The notes: generated by a model not told the origin, from the letters alone. Counted from the first letter of the stretch, positions 21,294 to 32,780 are shown. The stretch is DNA of 64,000 nucleotides from Isoalcanivorax pacificus W11-5 (GCF_000299335.2 NZ_CP004387.1:2728001-2792000); one strand, 5' to 3'. Made by a program: numbers and translations.

Positions 21294-24002
21294 ATGACCT
21301 TCGAACCCGATTTCACCCCGGCCGAGGCGCTGGCCGCCCTGCGCAACAGCAAAGTGCCCGGCAAACAGGCCCGCGAACTGCTGGCCGCCGGCCAGGCCCG
21401 GCTTGACGCGGCCTTCCCCGCCACGCCGATCCGCAAGCTGGTGCGTGGCCGCGCCGCACTGGTCGACCGCGTGCTGCAGGCCGCCTGGCAACTGTTCGGG
21501 CTGGCAGACCAGGAAGGCCAGGCGCTGCTGGCCGTGGGGGGCTATGGTCGCGGCGAGTTGCACCCGCACTCCGACGTGGATCTGCTGATCCTGCTCGATG
21601 GCAGCCCGGCACAGTCGCTGTGCGGCCAGCTGGAAGGCTTTATCGCCTTCCTCTGGGACACCGGCCTGGAGATCGGCCACAGCGTGCGCACGCTGGAGGA
21701 ATGCCTGCTGCTGGCGCGGGACGACATCACCGTCGCCACCAACGTGATGGAATCCCGCACGCTGGCCGGCGACGACCGCCTGCGCGAGCAACTGGCCGAG
21801 CGTACCGGCCCGGAGCACATCTGGCCGACACCGGCGTTCTTCGCCGCCAAGTGGCATGAACAGACCAGCCGTCATCGCAAGCACAACGACACCGAATACA
21901 ACCTGGAACCGGACATCAAGAATGCGCCCGGTGGCCTGCGCGATCTGCAGATGGTCGGCTGGGTGGCGAAGCGGCATTTCTACCCGCGCGATAAAGCCAG
22001 CAACCTGGAAAAGCTGGTCGCACTGGATTTCCTGACCGAACGGGAATATGCCGCCCTGCGCCGCTGCGAGGATTTCCTGTTCGAGGTGCGCTGGGCATTG
22101 CACACCCTCAGCGGCCGCAACGAAAACCGCTTGCTGTTCGACTATCAGCGCCAGGTCGCCGCCCTGCTCGGCCATGAGGACTCCAACGCCAACCTGGCGG
22201 TGGAACTGTTCATGAAGGAGTTCTACCGCGTGGCACTGGCGCTCTCGGTGCTCAACGAGATGCTGCTGCAACTGTTCGACGAAGCGATTCTGCAGGCGGA
22301 CAAGCCGCATGAGGTACGCCCGCTGAACCGCCGCTTCCAGATCCATAACGATTACCTGGAAGTGACGCACGAAAACGTCTTCACCGAACACCCGTCTGCC
22401 CTGCTGGAAATGTTCGTGGTACTGGCCCAGCACCCGGAGCTCAAAGGCGTGCGCGCCACCACCATGCGTGACTGCATCGACAAGCGCCGGCTGATCGACG
22501 ACGCCTACCGCAACGACCCGCAGCACACCGCGCTGTTCATGCAACTGATCCGTTCGCCGCACAAGCTCTGGTCGCAACTGCGGCGCATGAAGCGCTACGG
22601 CATTCTCGGCCGCTACCTGCCCGAGTTCGGCCGCATCATCGGCATGATGCAGTACGACCTGTTTCATATTTATACGGTGGACGCGCACACCCTGCTGGTG
22701 GTGAAGAACATGCGCCGCCTGCGCTATGAAGAGACACGCGAGAAATTCCCGCTCGCCTGCGATGTGTTCTATCGGCTGCCGAAACCGGAGTTGCTGTACA
22801 TTGCCGGCCTGTACCACGACATTGCCAAGGGGCGCGGCGGCGACCACTCCGAGCTGGGCGCCGATGACGCCATTGCCTTCTGCCAGCGCCACGGTCTGAC
22901 CAACTGGGACGCCAAGCTGGTTGCCTGGCTGGTGCGCAGCCACCTGGTCATGTCGGTGACCGCGCAGCGCAAGGACATCGCCGACCCGGACGTGGTGATG
23001 GAGTTTGCCCGCCAGGTGGGCGACCTGGTGCACCTGGACTATCTCTATGTGCTGACCGTCTCGGACATCAACGCCACCAACCCGGCACTGTGGAATTCCT
23101 GGCGCGATTCACTGCTGCGCCAGCTCTACACGGAAACCAAGCGCGCCCTGCGCCGTGGCCTGAACAACCCGATCGACAAGCAGGACTGGATCGACGACAC
23201 CCGCGATGAAGCGATGAAACTGCTGGAACAGCGGCAGATTCCGGTGGAGAACATCGAGAAACTGTGGTCCGGCATCGGCGACGAATACTTCCTGCGCGAG
23301 AATGCCCGCGACATCGCCTGGCACACCGAAGCCATGCTCACCCGCGACAACCCGGACGAGCCGCTGGTGCTGGTACGCGAAAGCAGCGGCGGCCAGTACG
23401 AAGGCGGCACGCAGATCTTCGTCTACACGCCGGACACCGAGAACCTGTTCGCCGCCACCGTGAATGCGCTGGACCAGTTGAACCTGACCATCATGGATGC
23501 GCGCATCATCACCTCCGCCGACAGCTTCAGCCTCGACACCTACATTGTGCTCGATGAACACGGCACGCCGATCGGCAACGATTATCCGCGCCTGCAGGCG
23601 ATCCGCGACACCCTGACCCAGGCGCTGCGCGACCCGAGCCAGTTCGGCAATATCGTGCAGCGGCGCATGCCGCGCCGGCACAAGCATTTTCGCGTGCCGA
23701 CACAGGTGATCATCAGCAACGACATTGTCAACGACCGCACCGTGGTCGACGTGCAGACGCTGGACCGCCCCGGCCTGCTGGCCCGCATCGGCCGCATGTT
23801 CATGGAATTTGACCTGCTGTTGCAGAATGCACGCATCGCCACCCTTGGCGAGCGGGTGGAAGACGTGTTCTTCATCACGCAAAAGGACGGCGGCCCGGTC
23901 ACCGACCCGGACCTGTGCCAGCGCCTGCAACAGCGTTTGAAGGAAGAGCTGGATGACACCAGCCGCGATCAGGTGACGCCGTCCGGCGGCCTCTCGATCT
24001 GA
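21294..24002 (+). CDS. glnD: Bifunctional uridylyltransferase/uridylyl-removing enzyme (PII regulator)
   Basis: GlnD senses glutamine and modifies PII proteins, controlling NtrC activity and glutamine synthetase. The roughly 902-residue protein has the nucleotidyltransferase motif GGYGRGELHPHSDVDLLIL near residue 80, an HD hydrolase domain with YHDIAKGRGGDHSELG (about residue 510) and two C-terminal ACT domains (about 705-890). The ATG at 21294 is preferred; an in-frame GTG at 21273 would add seven residues but has no ribosome site. It is the upstream sensor that could feed the sigma-54/NtrC-type sites described here. Confidence 0.97.
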   Translation: MTFEPDFTPAEALAALRNSKVPGKQARELLAAGQARLDAAFPATPIRKLVRGRAALVDRVLQAAWQLFGLADQEGQALLAVGGYGRGELHPHSDVDLLILLDGSPAQSLCGQLEGFIAFLWDTGLEIGHSVRTLEECLLLARDDITVATNVMESRTLAGDDRLREQLAERTGPEHIWPTPAFFAAKWHEQTSRHRKHNDTEYNLEPDIKNAPGGLRDLQMVGWVAKRHFYPRDKASNLEKLVALDFLTEREYAALRRCEDFLFEVRWALHTLSGRNENRLLFDYQRQVAALLGHEDSNANLAVELFMKEFYRVALALSVLNEMLLQLFDEAILQADKPHEVRPLNRRFQIHNDYLEVTHENVFTEHPSALLEMFVVLAQHPELKGVRATTMRDCIDKRRLIDDAYRNDPQHTALFMQLIRSPHKLWSQLRRMKRYGILGRYLPEFGRIIGMMQYDLFHIYTVDAHTLLVVKNMRRLRYEETREKFPLACDVFYRLPKPELLYIAGLYHDIAKGRGGDHSELGADDAIAFCQRHGLTNWDAKLVAWLVRSHLVMSVTAQRKDIADPDVVMEFARQVGDLVHLDYLYVLTVSDINATNPALWNSWRDSLLRQLYTETKRALRRGLNNPIDKQDWIDDTRDEAMKLLEQRQIPVENIEKLWSGIGDEYFLRENARDIAWHTEAMLTRDNPDEPLVLVRESSGGQYEGGTQIFVYTPDTENLFAATVNALDQLNLTIMDARIITSADSFSLDTYIVLDEHGTPIGNDYPRLQAIRDTLTQALRDPSQFGNIVQRRMPRRHKHFRVPTQVIISNDIVNDRTVVDVQTLDRPGLLARIGRMFMEFDLLLQNARIATLGERVEDVFFITQKDGGPVTDPDLCQRLQQRLKEELDDTSRDQVTPSGGLSI

Positions 24003-24030
24003 TCACGCGCGAACAATAATGAGTGACCTG

Positions 24031-25209
24031 ATGAACCCTGATCTGAATCGACTGCACCCGTATCCGTTCGAGAAACTCGCCAAACTGTTCCAGGGGCTGG
24101 ACACGCCGTCACTGCCTCACATTGCGCTGTCCATCGGCGAACCCCAGCATCCCGCGCCGGCCATCGTGCAGCAGGCCCTGAAAGACCACACCGCCGCGCT
24201 GTCGCGCTACCCGACCACCGCCGGGCTGCCGGAACTGAATGCCGCCATTCGCGGCTGGCTGGAACGCCGCTTCCACCTGCCGGCACTGGAGGCCGGGCAG
24301 GTGCTGCCGGTGTCCGGCACCCGCGAGGCACTGTTCGCCTTTGCCCAGGCCATGCTCGATCGCAGCCGCGCACCGCTGGTGCTGATGCCCAACCCCTTCT
24401 ACCAGATCTACGAAGGCGCGACGCTGCTGGCCGGCGGCGAGCCGGTGTACCTGCCCTGCATCGCCGAGAACGGCCTGCAACCGGATTTCGATGCCGTCAG
24501 CGCCGACACCTGGCAGCGTTGCCAGTTGCTGTATATCTGCTCGCCCGGCAACCCCACCGGCGCGCTGCTGGATATCCCGACGATGCAGGCACTCATCCGC
24601 CTCGCGGACGAACACGATTTCATCATCGCCTCGGACGAGTGCTACTCGGAAATCTATGCCGACACGCCGCCGCCGGGGCTGCTGGAAGCCTGCGCCGACA
24701 TGGGCCGCACCGACTACGCCCGTTGCGTGGTGTTCCATTCACTGTCGAAACGCTCCAACCTGCCCGGCATGCGCTCCGGGTTTGTCGCCGGCGATGCCGC
24801 GTTGCTGGCCGGCTTCCTGCGCTACCGCACCTACCACGGCTGCGCCATGTCGATTCATCACCAGCTTGCCAGCATCGTGGCCTGGAACGACGAAGCCCAC
24901 GTGATCGAGAACCGCCGCCTGTACCAGCAGAAATTCGCCGCCGTGCTCGACGTTCTCGGCGATGTGATGGACGTGCAGGCGCCGCAGGCCGGCTTTTATC
25001 TGTGGCCGCGCACCCCGGGCAGCGATGAAGACTTCGCCCGCGAACTGAAACGCACACAGAACGTCACCGTGCTGCCCGGCAGCTATCTCTCGCGGGAAGT
25101 GAACGGCCTCAATCCCGGCGCGGGCCGCGTGCGCATGGCGCTGGTGGCCACGCTGGATGAATGCATCGAAGGTGCCGAACGTATCCGCACCTTCCTGCAA
25201 CGCGCCTGA
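24031..25209 (+). CDS. dapC: Succinyldiaminopimelate transaminase
   Basis: PLP-dependent class I/II aminotransferase making N-succinyl-LL-2,6-diaminopimelate for lysine and peptidoglycan synthesis. The PLP Lys is in SLSKRSNLPGMRSGF; SPGNPTGALL and SDECYSE are the usual cofactor-site segments. The start at 24031 (MNPDLNRLHPYPFEKL) aligns with the known Pseudomonas-type N-terminus; an ATG at 24019 adds four residues. It heads the dapC-arsC-like-dapD-dapE run. Confidence 0.95.
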   Translation: MNPDLNRLHPYPFEKLAKLFQGLDTPSLPHIALSIGEPQHPAPAIVQQALKDHTAALSRYPTTAGLPELNAAIRGWLERRFHLPALEAGQVLPVSGTREALFAFAQAMLDRSRAPLVLMPNPFYQIYEGATLLAGGEPVYLPCIAENGLQPDFDAVSADTWQRCQLLYICSPGNPTGALLDIPTMQALIRLADEHDFIIASDECYSEIYADTPPPGLLEACADMGRTDYARCVVFHSLSKRSNLPGMRSGFVAGDAALLAGFLRYRTYHGCAMSIHHQLASIVAWNDEAHVIENRRLYQQKFAAVLDVLGDVMDVQAPQAGFYLWPRTPGSDEDFARELKRTQNVTVLPGSYLSREVNGLNPGAGRVRMALVATLDECIEGAERIRTFLQRA

Positions 25210-25230
25210 ACAGAACAGGGGGACACACTG

Positions 25231-25590
25231 ATGCGAGTGACCGTGTACGGCATCAAGGCCTGCGACACCATGAAAAAAGCCTTCACCTGGCTCGACCAGC
25301 ATGGCATCGAGTACGACTTCCACGACTATAAAAAGGCCGGCGCCTCCGCCGCGCAGGTCAAGGCGTGGATCAAACAGCTCGGCTGGGAACAGGTCATCAA
25401 CCGCCGTGGCACCACCTGGCGCAAACTGCCGGAAGCCGAGCGCGAGACCATGACCGCCGCGGGCGCGGCGGCCGCTGCCGTGGCCAACCCCTCGATGATC
25501 CGCCGCCCGCTGGTGGAATTCGACGGCAAGGTACTGCTGCTCGGCTTCGACCCGGAAGAATGGGCCGATCGGCTGCACGCCCGGAATTGA
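25231..25590 (+). CDS. ArsC/Spx-family thioredoxin-fold protein (YffB-like)
   Basis: The 119-residue protein has the ArsC/Spx fold with a single N-terminal Cys in GIKACDTMKKA, instead of a CXXC pair, and the family segment NRRGTTWRKL. The same gene lies beside dap genes in many gammaproteobacteria. The exact function is unknown; a glutathione-dependent thiol reductase has been proposed for the YffB group. GGGGGA lies seven bases before the ATG. Confidence 0.88.
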   Translation: MRVTVYGIKACDTMKKAFTWLDQHGIEYDFHDYKKAGASAAQVKAWIKQLGWEQVINRRGTTWRKLPEAERETMTAAGAAAAAVANPSMIRRPLVEFDGKVLLLGFDPEEWADRLHARN

Positions 25591-25663
25591 TCAGCCTCGC
25601 AGGCTGCGGCTCGCGGCCCCAACTGGCATAATGGCGCCCAACCGAACCGACCAAGGGAAGATT

Positions 25664-27912
<2,249 letters not shown>

Positions 27913-28036
27913 TCTGCGTACCAGCCCACCGCTGTTATTTCCACCGGCCTCGACAGTTGAGGGCGGCTGGAAATAGTGGTGAGCCGGCCACGAAGTGTAT
28001 GATAACTCCCCTGTGTTACCGCAGAGTGTGGGAGTG

Positions 28037-28393
28037 ATGCCCAAGTCGCCCAAGGAAATGTCCTTCAAAGCCCGGCAACGCGATCAACTGCAACGGCAGA
28101 TCGACGAGTTCCTGTCGCGGGGCGGCCATATCCGTCAGGTCCCCAACGGGGCCTCGGGCGCCCCCGCTGGCGGCGACTGGCGGCATCAGCATTTTGCCCC
28201 GCGCCAGGCACCGGCCGGCGACACCTCGCCCCCACCCCGCGTGCCACTCCATCATGTGATTGCCACGATCGAAGCACGCAAGCAGGCGCGCCGCCAGAAA
28301 TCCACCCGCATCAAGGCCCGTCGCGCCCCCCGCCGCAAGCTGATCTATGACGATTTCGGCGAGCCGCTGCGGTGGCAGTGGGTCGATGAATAG
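28037..28393 (+). CDS. Small basic protein of unknown function with a FLSRGGHIRQVP motif
   Basis: About 118 residues with many Arg, Lys and Gln. Residues 8-36 form a charged helix ending in FLSRGGHIRQVPNG. A short helix plus RGG-hydrophobic turn of this type recalls, from memory, the C-terminal part of SutA, the Pseudomonas RNA-polymerase-binding regulator; this is a weak resemblance. The middle is low-complexity Ala/Pro and the C-terminus is acidic-aromatic (DDFGEPLRWQWVDE). The Shine-Dalgarno GGAG is unusually close to the ATG. I do not assign a function. Confidence 0.6.
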   Translation: MPKSPKEMSFKARQRDQLQRQIDEFLSRGGHIRQVPNGASGAPAGGDWRHQHFAPRQAPAGDTSPPPRVPLHHVIATIEARKQARRQKSTRIKARRAPRRKLIYDDFGEPLRWQWVDE

Positions 28394-28411
28394 CACCGCC
28401 GGGGGCGGTGC
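28393..28411 (+). terminator. GC-rich hairpin at the stop codon of the small basic protein
   Basis: GCACCGCC and GGCGGTGC pair perfectly around a 3-base loop and overlap the stop codon. There is no T-run. The following 200 bases before the aldehyde dehydrogenase show no further recognised element. Confidence 0.4.
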
Positions 28412-28615
28412 AGCGGCGCGCTGCGAGCCGACACCCACCCCTCGCAGGTTGGCGTTGAACAGAGCGACGCCCACCCTCCCAACGTCACCTTGCCCACCTC
28501 CATCCCCGCGACCGCCGCTCTGCTCGCCGCCCGCAGCCAGTAGCCCGCCGCCTTCTTTTATGTTCACATTCGTGCTCTGAGATTCGCCTTGCCCGAATAA
28601 AAAAGGACTGCCGCC

Positions 28616-30208
28616 ATGAATGCCGTCGAGACACCCACGCCCAAGCGCGTGGAGGATATCAACCCGGCCACCGGGGAATGCTTCTTCCACATCGAGGAAA
28701 CCGATCTGCGCCGCATGCCGGACATGATGGCCGCCGCACGCCGTGCCCAGGCCCAGTGGGCCGCGAAGAGCTTCAAACAGCGCGCCGGGCATATCCAGCG
28801 CATGCGCCGTTATATCGTCGAGCACGCCGAAGCGCTGTCGCTGACCGTGAGCCAGAGCAACGGCAAGACCCGCACCGACGCGCTCGCCACCGAGGTACTG
28901 CCCTGCGCGCTGGCCTGCAACTGGTATGCGAACAACGCCGCTAAAGTGCTCAAGCCGACAATGCGGGGCGGCGGCAACCTGCTGTTCTTCAACAAGCGCA
29001 CGCAGATGATGCATGTGCCGCTGGGCGTGGTGGGCATCATCAGCCCCTGGAACTACCCACTGTCGATCCCGTTCGGCGAGATCGTCATGGGCCTGATGGC
29101 CGGCAACGCTGTCCTGCTGAAAGTCGCCGCCGCCACGCCCGCCGTGGGCAAGGCCATTGAAGAGATCGTCGCCGCCGGCGACTTGCCGGAAGGGCTGTTC
29201 CAGCATGTGGTCGGCTCCGGCAGCCCGGTGGCCACGGCATTCTTCAGCCACGGCATCAACAAGCTGTTCTTCACCGGCTCGGTGAATGCCGGCAAGCAAC
29301 TGATGGCGCAGGCGGCACAGACGCTGACGCCGCTCTCCCTGGAACTGGGCGGCAACGACGCCATGATCGTGCTGGAAGACGCCGACCTGGAACGGGCCGC
29401 CAACGGCGCCGCCTGGGGCGGCTACCAGAATGCCGGGCAGTCCTGTGGCGGTGTCGAGCGCATTTATGTGGTGGCCTCGGTGTACGACGAATTCGTGCGC
29501 CTGCTGGCAGCGAAAACCCGCGCCCTGCGGCACGGCGCCGGCCACGACAATTTCAATATCGACATGGGCAGCCTGACCACCGCCGGGCAGCTGCGCACCG
29601 TGCAGCAACACCTGGAAGATGCTCTCGCCAAGGGGGCAAAGATCGCCGCACAATCGCAACCGGCCGGCCCGCAGCATGGCCAGTTCCACCCGGCCACGCT
29701 GCTCACCGATGTCACTGACGACATGCTGACCATGCGCGACGAGACGTTCGGCCCGCTGCTGGCGGTATGCAAGGTGGCCAACGAAGAAGAAGCGCTGGCT
29801 CGCGCCAATGACTCCCATCTGGCGCTGACGTCGTCGGTCTGGACGCGCAATACCCGTCGCGGGCGCGCGCTCGCGGCACGGCTGGAAACCGGCGTCACCA
29901 CTGTCAACGATCACCTCTACACCCACGGCCTGTCGGAAACACCCTGGGGAGGCTGGAAGGAATCGGGCATCGGCCGCACCCACGGCCCGGAAGGGCTGCA
30001 CGAAATGACGCAGGTGAAAGTCGTCAACTGGGACATCCTGCCCGCCAGGCGCAATCTGTGGTGGTATCCGTTTGACGAGGCCACGTTCAAGGCGCTGCTC
30101 AACGCGCTGCGCTTCGTCTTCCCGCGCGGCGCCGGTGAATGGCTCACCAGCTCACTGAAACTGACGCCCTATCTGCTGCGCAAGATGTTCACACGCTGGC
30201 GCACCTGA
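28616..30208 (+). CDS. NAD(P)-dependent aldehyde dehydrogenase family protein
   Basis: The 530-residue protein belongs to the aldehyde dehydrogenase superfamily. The N-terminal half shows ISPWNYPL (cofactor-site segment), then LSLELGGNDAMIV with the general-base Glu, and NAGQSCGGVERIYV with the catalytic Cys. The last 40 or so residues (rich in W, F and R) extend past the usual C-terminus and look like a membrane-associating tail. In alkane degraders such enzymes oxidise fatty aldehydes, but the substrate here is unknown. AGGA precedes the ATG; it appears monocistronic. Confidence 0.92.
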   Translation: MNAVETPTPKRVEDINPATGECFFHIEETDLRRMPDMMAAARRAQAQWAAKSFKQRAGHIQRMRRYIVEHAEALSLTVSQSNGKTRTDALATEVLPCALACNWYANNAAKVLKPTMRGGGNLLFFNKRTQMMHVPLGVVGIISPWNYPLSIPFGEIVMGLMAGNAVLLKVAAATPAVGKAIEEIVAAGDLPEGLFQHVVGSGSPVATAFFSHGINKLFFTGSVNAGKQLMAQAAQTLTPLSLELGGNDAMIVLEDADLERAANGAAWGGYQNAGQSCGGVERIYVVASVYDEFVRLLAAKTRALRHGAGHDNFNIDMGSLTTAGQLRTVQQHLEDALAKGAKIAAQSQPAGPQHGQFHPATLLTDVTDDMLTMRDETFGPLLAVCKVANEEEALARANDSHLALTSSVWTRNTRRGRALAARLETGVTTVNDHLYTHGLSETPWGGWKESGIGRTHGPEGLHEMTQVKVVNWDILPARRNLWWYPFDEATFKALLNALRFVFPRGAGEWLTSSLKLTPYLLRKMFTRWRT

Positions 30209-30218
30209 GCGCCCGCAC

Positions 30219-30247
30219 CACACTGCCCCTGAACGCGGGGCAGTGTG
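30219..30247 (+). terminator. Stem-loop after the aldehyde dehydrogenase gene
   Basis: CACACTGCCCC pairs perfectly with GGGGCAGTGTG (11 bp, 7-base loop) ten bases after the stop. There is no long T-run downstream. The rest of the 30248-30574 gap is AT-richer and holds the amidase promoter region. Confidence 0.6.
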
Positions 30248-30430
30248 CTCGCCCCGCAACACGCCCCGTTTTATCGCACACCCTCGCCTCATAAAGAGGC
30301 CCACCCCGTACACCTGCCCGATACTGGATCAGCCCGGTCACCCGTGGCGGCCCGCCAGATAGCACTTCGCCATTAAAAAATCCTTATTCATCAACAACAA
30401 GGATGCATGCAAATATACCCGCAAAAGAAC

Positions 30431-30446
30431 TGGCACGATTTCTGCC
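30431..30446 (+). promoter_or_regulatory. Candidate sigma-54 promoter of the amidase gene
   Basis: TGGCACG-N4-CTGCC matches the -24/-12 consensus TGGCACG-N4-TTGCW at all but two positions, with GG and GC correctly spaced. It lies about 130 bp upstream of the amidase ATG, within an AT-rich non-coding stretch. Sigma-54 control would fit an amidase that releases ammonia. Confidence 0.55.
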
Positions 30447-30574
30447 TTTACCCTGATGCGGCGCTCAGGGATGTGGCCTCACTGCGGCCCGCCGCTATTC
30501 AGTAGGGAGCTATCAATCTGTCCACCGGCACGCGCGCTGCGCGCCGATATGACATCGGTACAGAGATCATCGCC

Positions 30575-32254
30575 ATGTTCAAATTAAAGCTGCTTGCCGG
30601 CTCGGTCTTCCTGGCCTCCGCGATCACCGGCTGTGGGGGTTCATCGTCCAGCTCCGGCGGCCCGTCCACGCCACCGGAACCGGTTCCGTTCTCGTTCGTT
30701 GAAGCCACCGTGGAAAGCCTGCATACCTCGCTGCGCACTGGCGGTATCACCTGTGAAGGCGTGGTACAGGGTTACATCGACCGTATCGAAGCCTACGACA
30801 AGCCGGGCACCACCGTGGAAATGCGCAGTGTCATCAACATCAACCCGCAGGCGATCTTCGAAGCCCGGCAAATGGACCTCGAGATGGCCGCCACCGGCAT
30901 CGACAAGCCGCTGTTCTGTGTGCCGATCCTGCCGAAAGACAATTTCAACACCGTGCAGATGCCCACCAGCGGCGGCGCCACCGCCTTTGCCTACAACCGT
31001 CCGACCGAAGATGCCTATACCGTACGCAAACTGCGCGAAGCCGGCGCCATCGTGCTCGGCAAGGCCAACATGGATGAGTTCGCGTTCGGCTTCACCGGCG
31101 AGAGCTCCCTCGGCGGCCGGGTGAAAAACGCCTATGACCTGACCAAGAGCGCCGGCGGTTCATCCACCGGCACCGGGGCGTCCATCGCCGCCAGCTTCGC
31201 CATTGCCGGCACCGGCAGTGACACCGGCGGCTCCATCCGTGTGCCGTCCAGCGTCGGCGGCCTGGTCGGCATCCGGCCGAGCCTGCGCCTGGTGAGCCAG
31301 GACGGCATCATGCCGCTGGCCAGCTTCCAGGATACTGGCGGCCCGATGTGCCGTACCGTGCAGGACTGCGCCCTGATGATGGATGCGATGGTGGGCTTTG
31401 ATGCCTCCGCGCACTCCGGCCAGCGCGAGAGCTTCGAGATCGACGCGCCGCTGATCACGTCCGAAGAGCAGTACAAGGAAATTACCGGCATCCCGGAGAC
31501 CTACACCGCATTCCTGGAGGCCGATGGCCTGCGCGGCAAGCGTATCGGCGTAGTACGTGAGCTGTTCGGCAGCAACACCAGCGTCAACACGGTGATGCAG
31601 GAGGCACTGGACAAAATGGAAGCCGCCGGCGCGATCCTGGAAGAAGTCTCGATCCCGGAAGTCAGCGCAGTGCTGGGCAACTATGCCAGCCTGTCCAGCT
31701 ACCAGTTCAAGCGCGACTTGGAAGCCTACCTGAATGCCTGGCCGACCAGCATGGATGGCCACATCACCAGCTACCAGGCCCTGATCGACAGTGCAGGTTA
31801 TCTGCCCGGCAACGCCAGCGGCCTGACCTACCGCGACCGCGATCTGGACAACCTGTCAGAAAGCGAGCAGGAGTTCTATGACCGCAACACCATCGAACGT
31901 CCGGTGTTTGTGCGTGAACGCGTCATGCTGGCGCTGGAGAACAAGGACATCAACGGCGACAGCCTCGGCGAACCGTTCGATGTGCTGATTTACCCGGCAA
32001 TGACCGGCATCCACACCGGCAGCGGCAGCGTCAGCGCAGGCAGCAACAACCGCCTGAGCCCGTTCTCCATGTTCCCGGCCCTGACCATGCCGGCCGGCAT
32101 GGCCACCGATCTGGACCCGGCCATGCCGGTGGGTCTGGAACTGCTGGGGCGGGAATTCGATGAGGAAATGCTGATCGAGGTGGCCTACGGCTATCAGGAA
32201 GTCGCACACCCGCGTGTCGCCCCGACCCACACACCGGAACTGCCGCAGCAGTAA
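30575..32254 (+). CDS. Lipoprotein amidase (amidase signature family)
   Basis: A 559-residue secreted enzyme with the lipobox ITGC, Cys20 lipidated, and a Ser-rich linker before the amidase domain. The Ser-cisSer-Lys triad is visible: Lys in PILPKDN, the cis-Ser in GGSSTGTGAS and the nucleophile Ser in GSDTGGSIRVPSSVGG. It is thus anchored outside the cytoplasm and hydrolyses a carboxamide, releasing ammonia; the substrate is unknown. A sigma-54-like promoter lies upstream and a strong bidirectional terminator follows. Homology places it near GatA-like amidases, but the export signal rules out a tRNA-amidation role. Confidence 0.92.
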   Translation: MFKLKLLAGSVFLASAITGCGGSSSSSGGPSTPPEPVPFSFVEATVESLHTSLRTGGITCEGVVQGYIDRIEAYDKPGTTVEMRSVININPQAIFEARQMDLEMAATGIDKPLFCVPILPKDNFNTVQMPTSGGATAFAYNRPTEDAYTVRKLREAGAIVLGKANMDEFAFGFTGESSLGGRVKNAYDLTKSAGGSSTGTGASIAASFAIAGTGSDTGGSIRVPSSVGGLVGIRPSLRLVSQDGIMPLASFQDTGGPMCRTVQDCALMMDAMVGFDASAHSGQRESFEIDAPLITSEEQYKEITGIPETYTAFLEADGLRGKRIGVVRELFGSNTSVNTVMQEALDKMEAAGAILEEVSIPEVSAVLGNYASLSSYQFKRDLEAYLNAWPTSMDGHITSYQALIDSAGYLPGNASGLTYRDRDLDNLSESEQEFYDRNTIERPVFVRERVMLALENKDINGDSLGEPFDVLIYPAMTGIHTGSGSVSAGSNNRLSPFSMFPALTMPAGMATDLDPAMPVGLELLGREFDEEMLIEVAYGYQEVAHPRVAPTHTPELPQQ

Positions 32255-32266
32255 CCGGCGCACAAC

Positions 32267-32300
32267 AAAAAACGCCGCGCGCTTGCCCGGCGTTTTTTTT
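32267..32300. terminator. Bidirectional intrinsic terminator
   Basis: AAAAAACGCCG pairs with CGGCGTTTTTT around a 10-base loop with A and T runs on both sides. It serves the convergent amidase (plus) and the 32317 gene (minus). Confidence 0.9.
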
Positions 32301-32316
32301 CATCCTGATGCATCCC

Positions 32317-32709
32317 TCAGCGACGCTGCACCTGCCCGCGATAGACCAGTGTCACGCCGGTTCGCACTGCGGTATCGGCACCTGACGCTACCGGTTCCGC
32401 CGTGTGTGCCTTCGGCGCATCCGGAATCACCTGGCCACGATAGCGCCGCTGCCCGGTGGGCGCCGCCGGCGCGCTGAGCAATTCGTCCTGCCCTTCCAGA
32501 TCAATCAGCGCCAGCCTCAGTTCCGCATATACCCGTTGCAGCGCCTGATTGCGTGAACGGCCTGCGAACTGCGCCAGTATTTCGCGCAGTGCGTCGTCCG
32601 TCAGATGCAATTTCTCCCCGAACTCCGACTGGATCAGACGGCGGCACTGGTTCACCAACCGCAGGATGCGATACTGCATCAGCCAGTTACTGTCTGAGAC
32701 TGCCTCCAT
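32317..32709 (-). CDS. Unrecognised 131-residue protein with two YRGQV motifs
   Basis: The N-terminal 75 residues are predicted mostly helical (LMQYRILRLVNQCRRLI and following), rich in Arg, Leu and Gln, and the C-terminal half is low-complexity with two copies of YRGQV (about residues 88 and 126). No family is recognised with confidence. The ATG at 32709 is preferred because GGTGGGGG lies just upstream and the longer extension is not protein-like. The upstream region has both a sigma-54-like site and a TACAAT -10 box, so it may be nitrogen or stress regulated. Confidence 0.65.
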   Translation of the reverse strand: MEAVSDSNWLMQYRILRLVNQCRRLIQSEFGEKLHLTDDALREILAQFAGRSRNQALQRVYAELRLALIDLEGQDELLSAPAAPTGQRRYRGQVIPDAPKAHTAEPVASGADTAVRTGVTLVYRGQVQRR

Positions 32710-32764
32710 AACGACCCCCACCTCGATGGCGGGCCCATACTGCACAGGCCCATGCGAACAGCCA

Positions 32765-32780
32765 CGCAGATTCCGTGCCA
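32765..32780 (-). promoter_or_regulatory. Candidate sigma-54 promoter upstream of the 32317-32709 gene
   Basis: TGGCACG-N4-CTGC on the minus strand, with -24 GG and -12 GC at correct spacing, about 55 bases upstream of the ATG at 32709. A possible sigma-70 -10 box (TACAAT, 32823-32828) lies further upstream. Confidence 0.45.

Noticed and set aside
20439-23033. An 864-codon frame on the minus strand opposite map and glnD
   Set aside because: Antisense of genes with clear catalytic motifs; composition is a mirror of GC3 bias.
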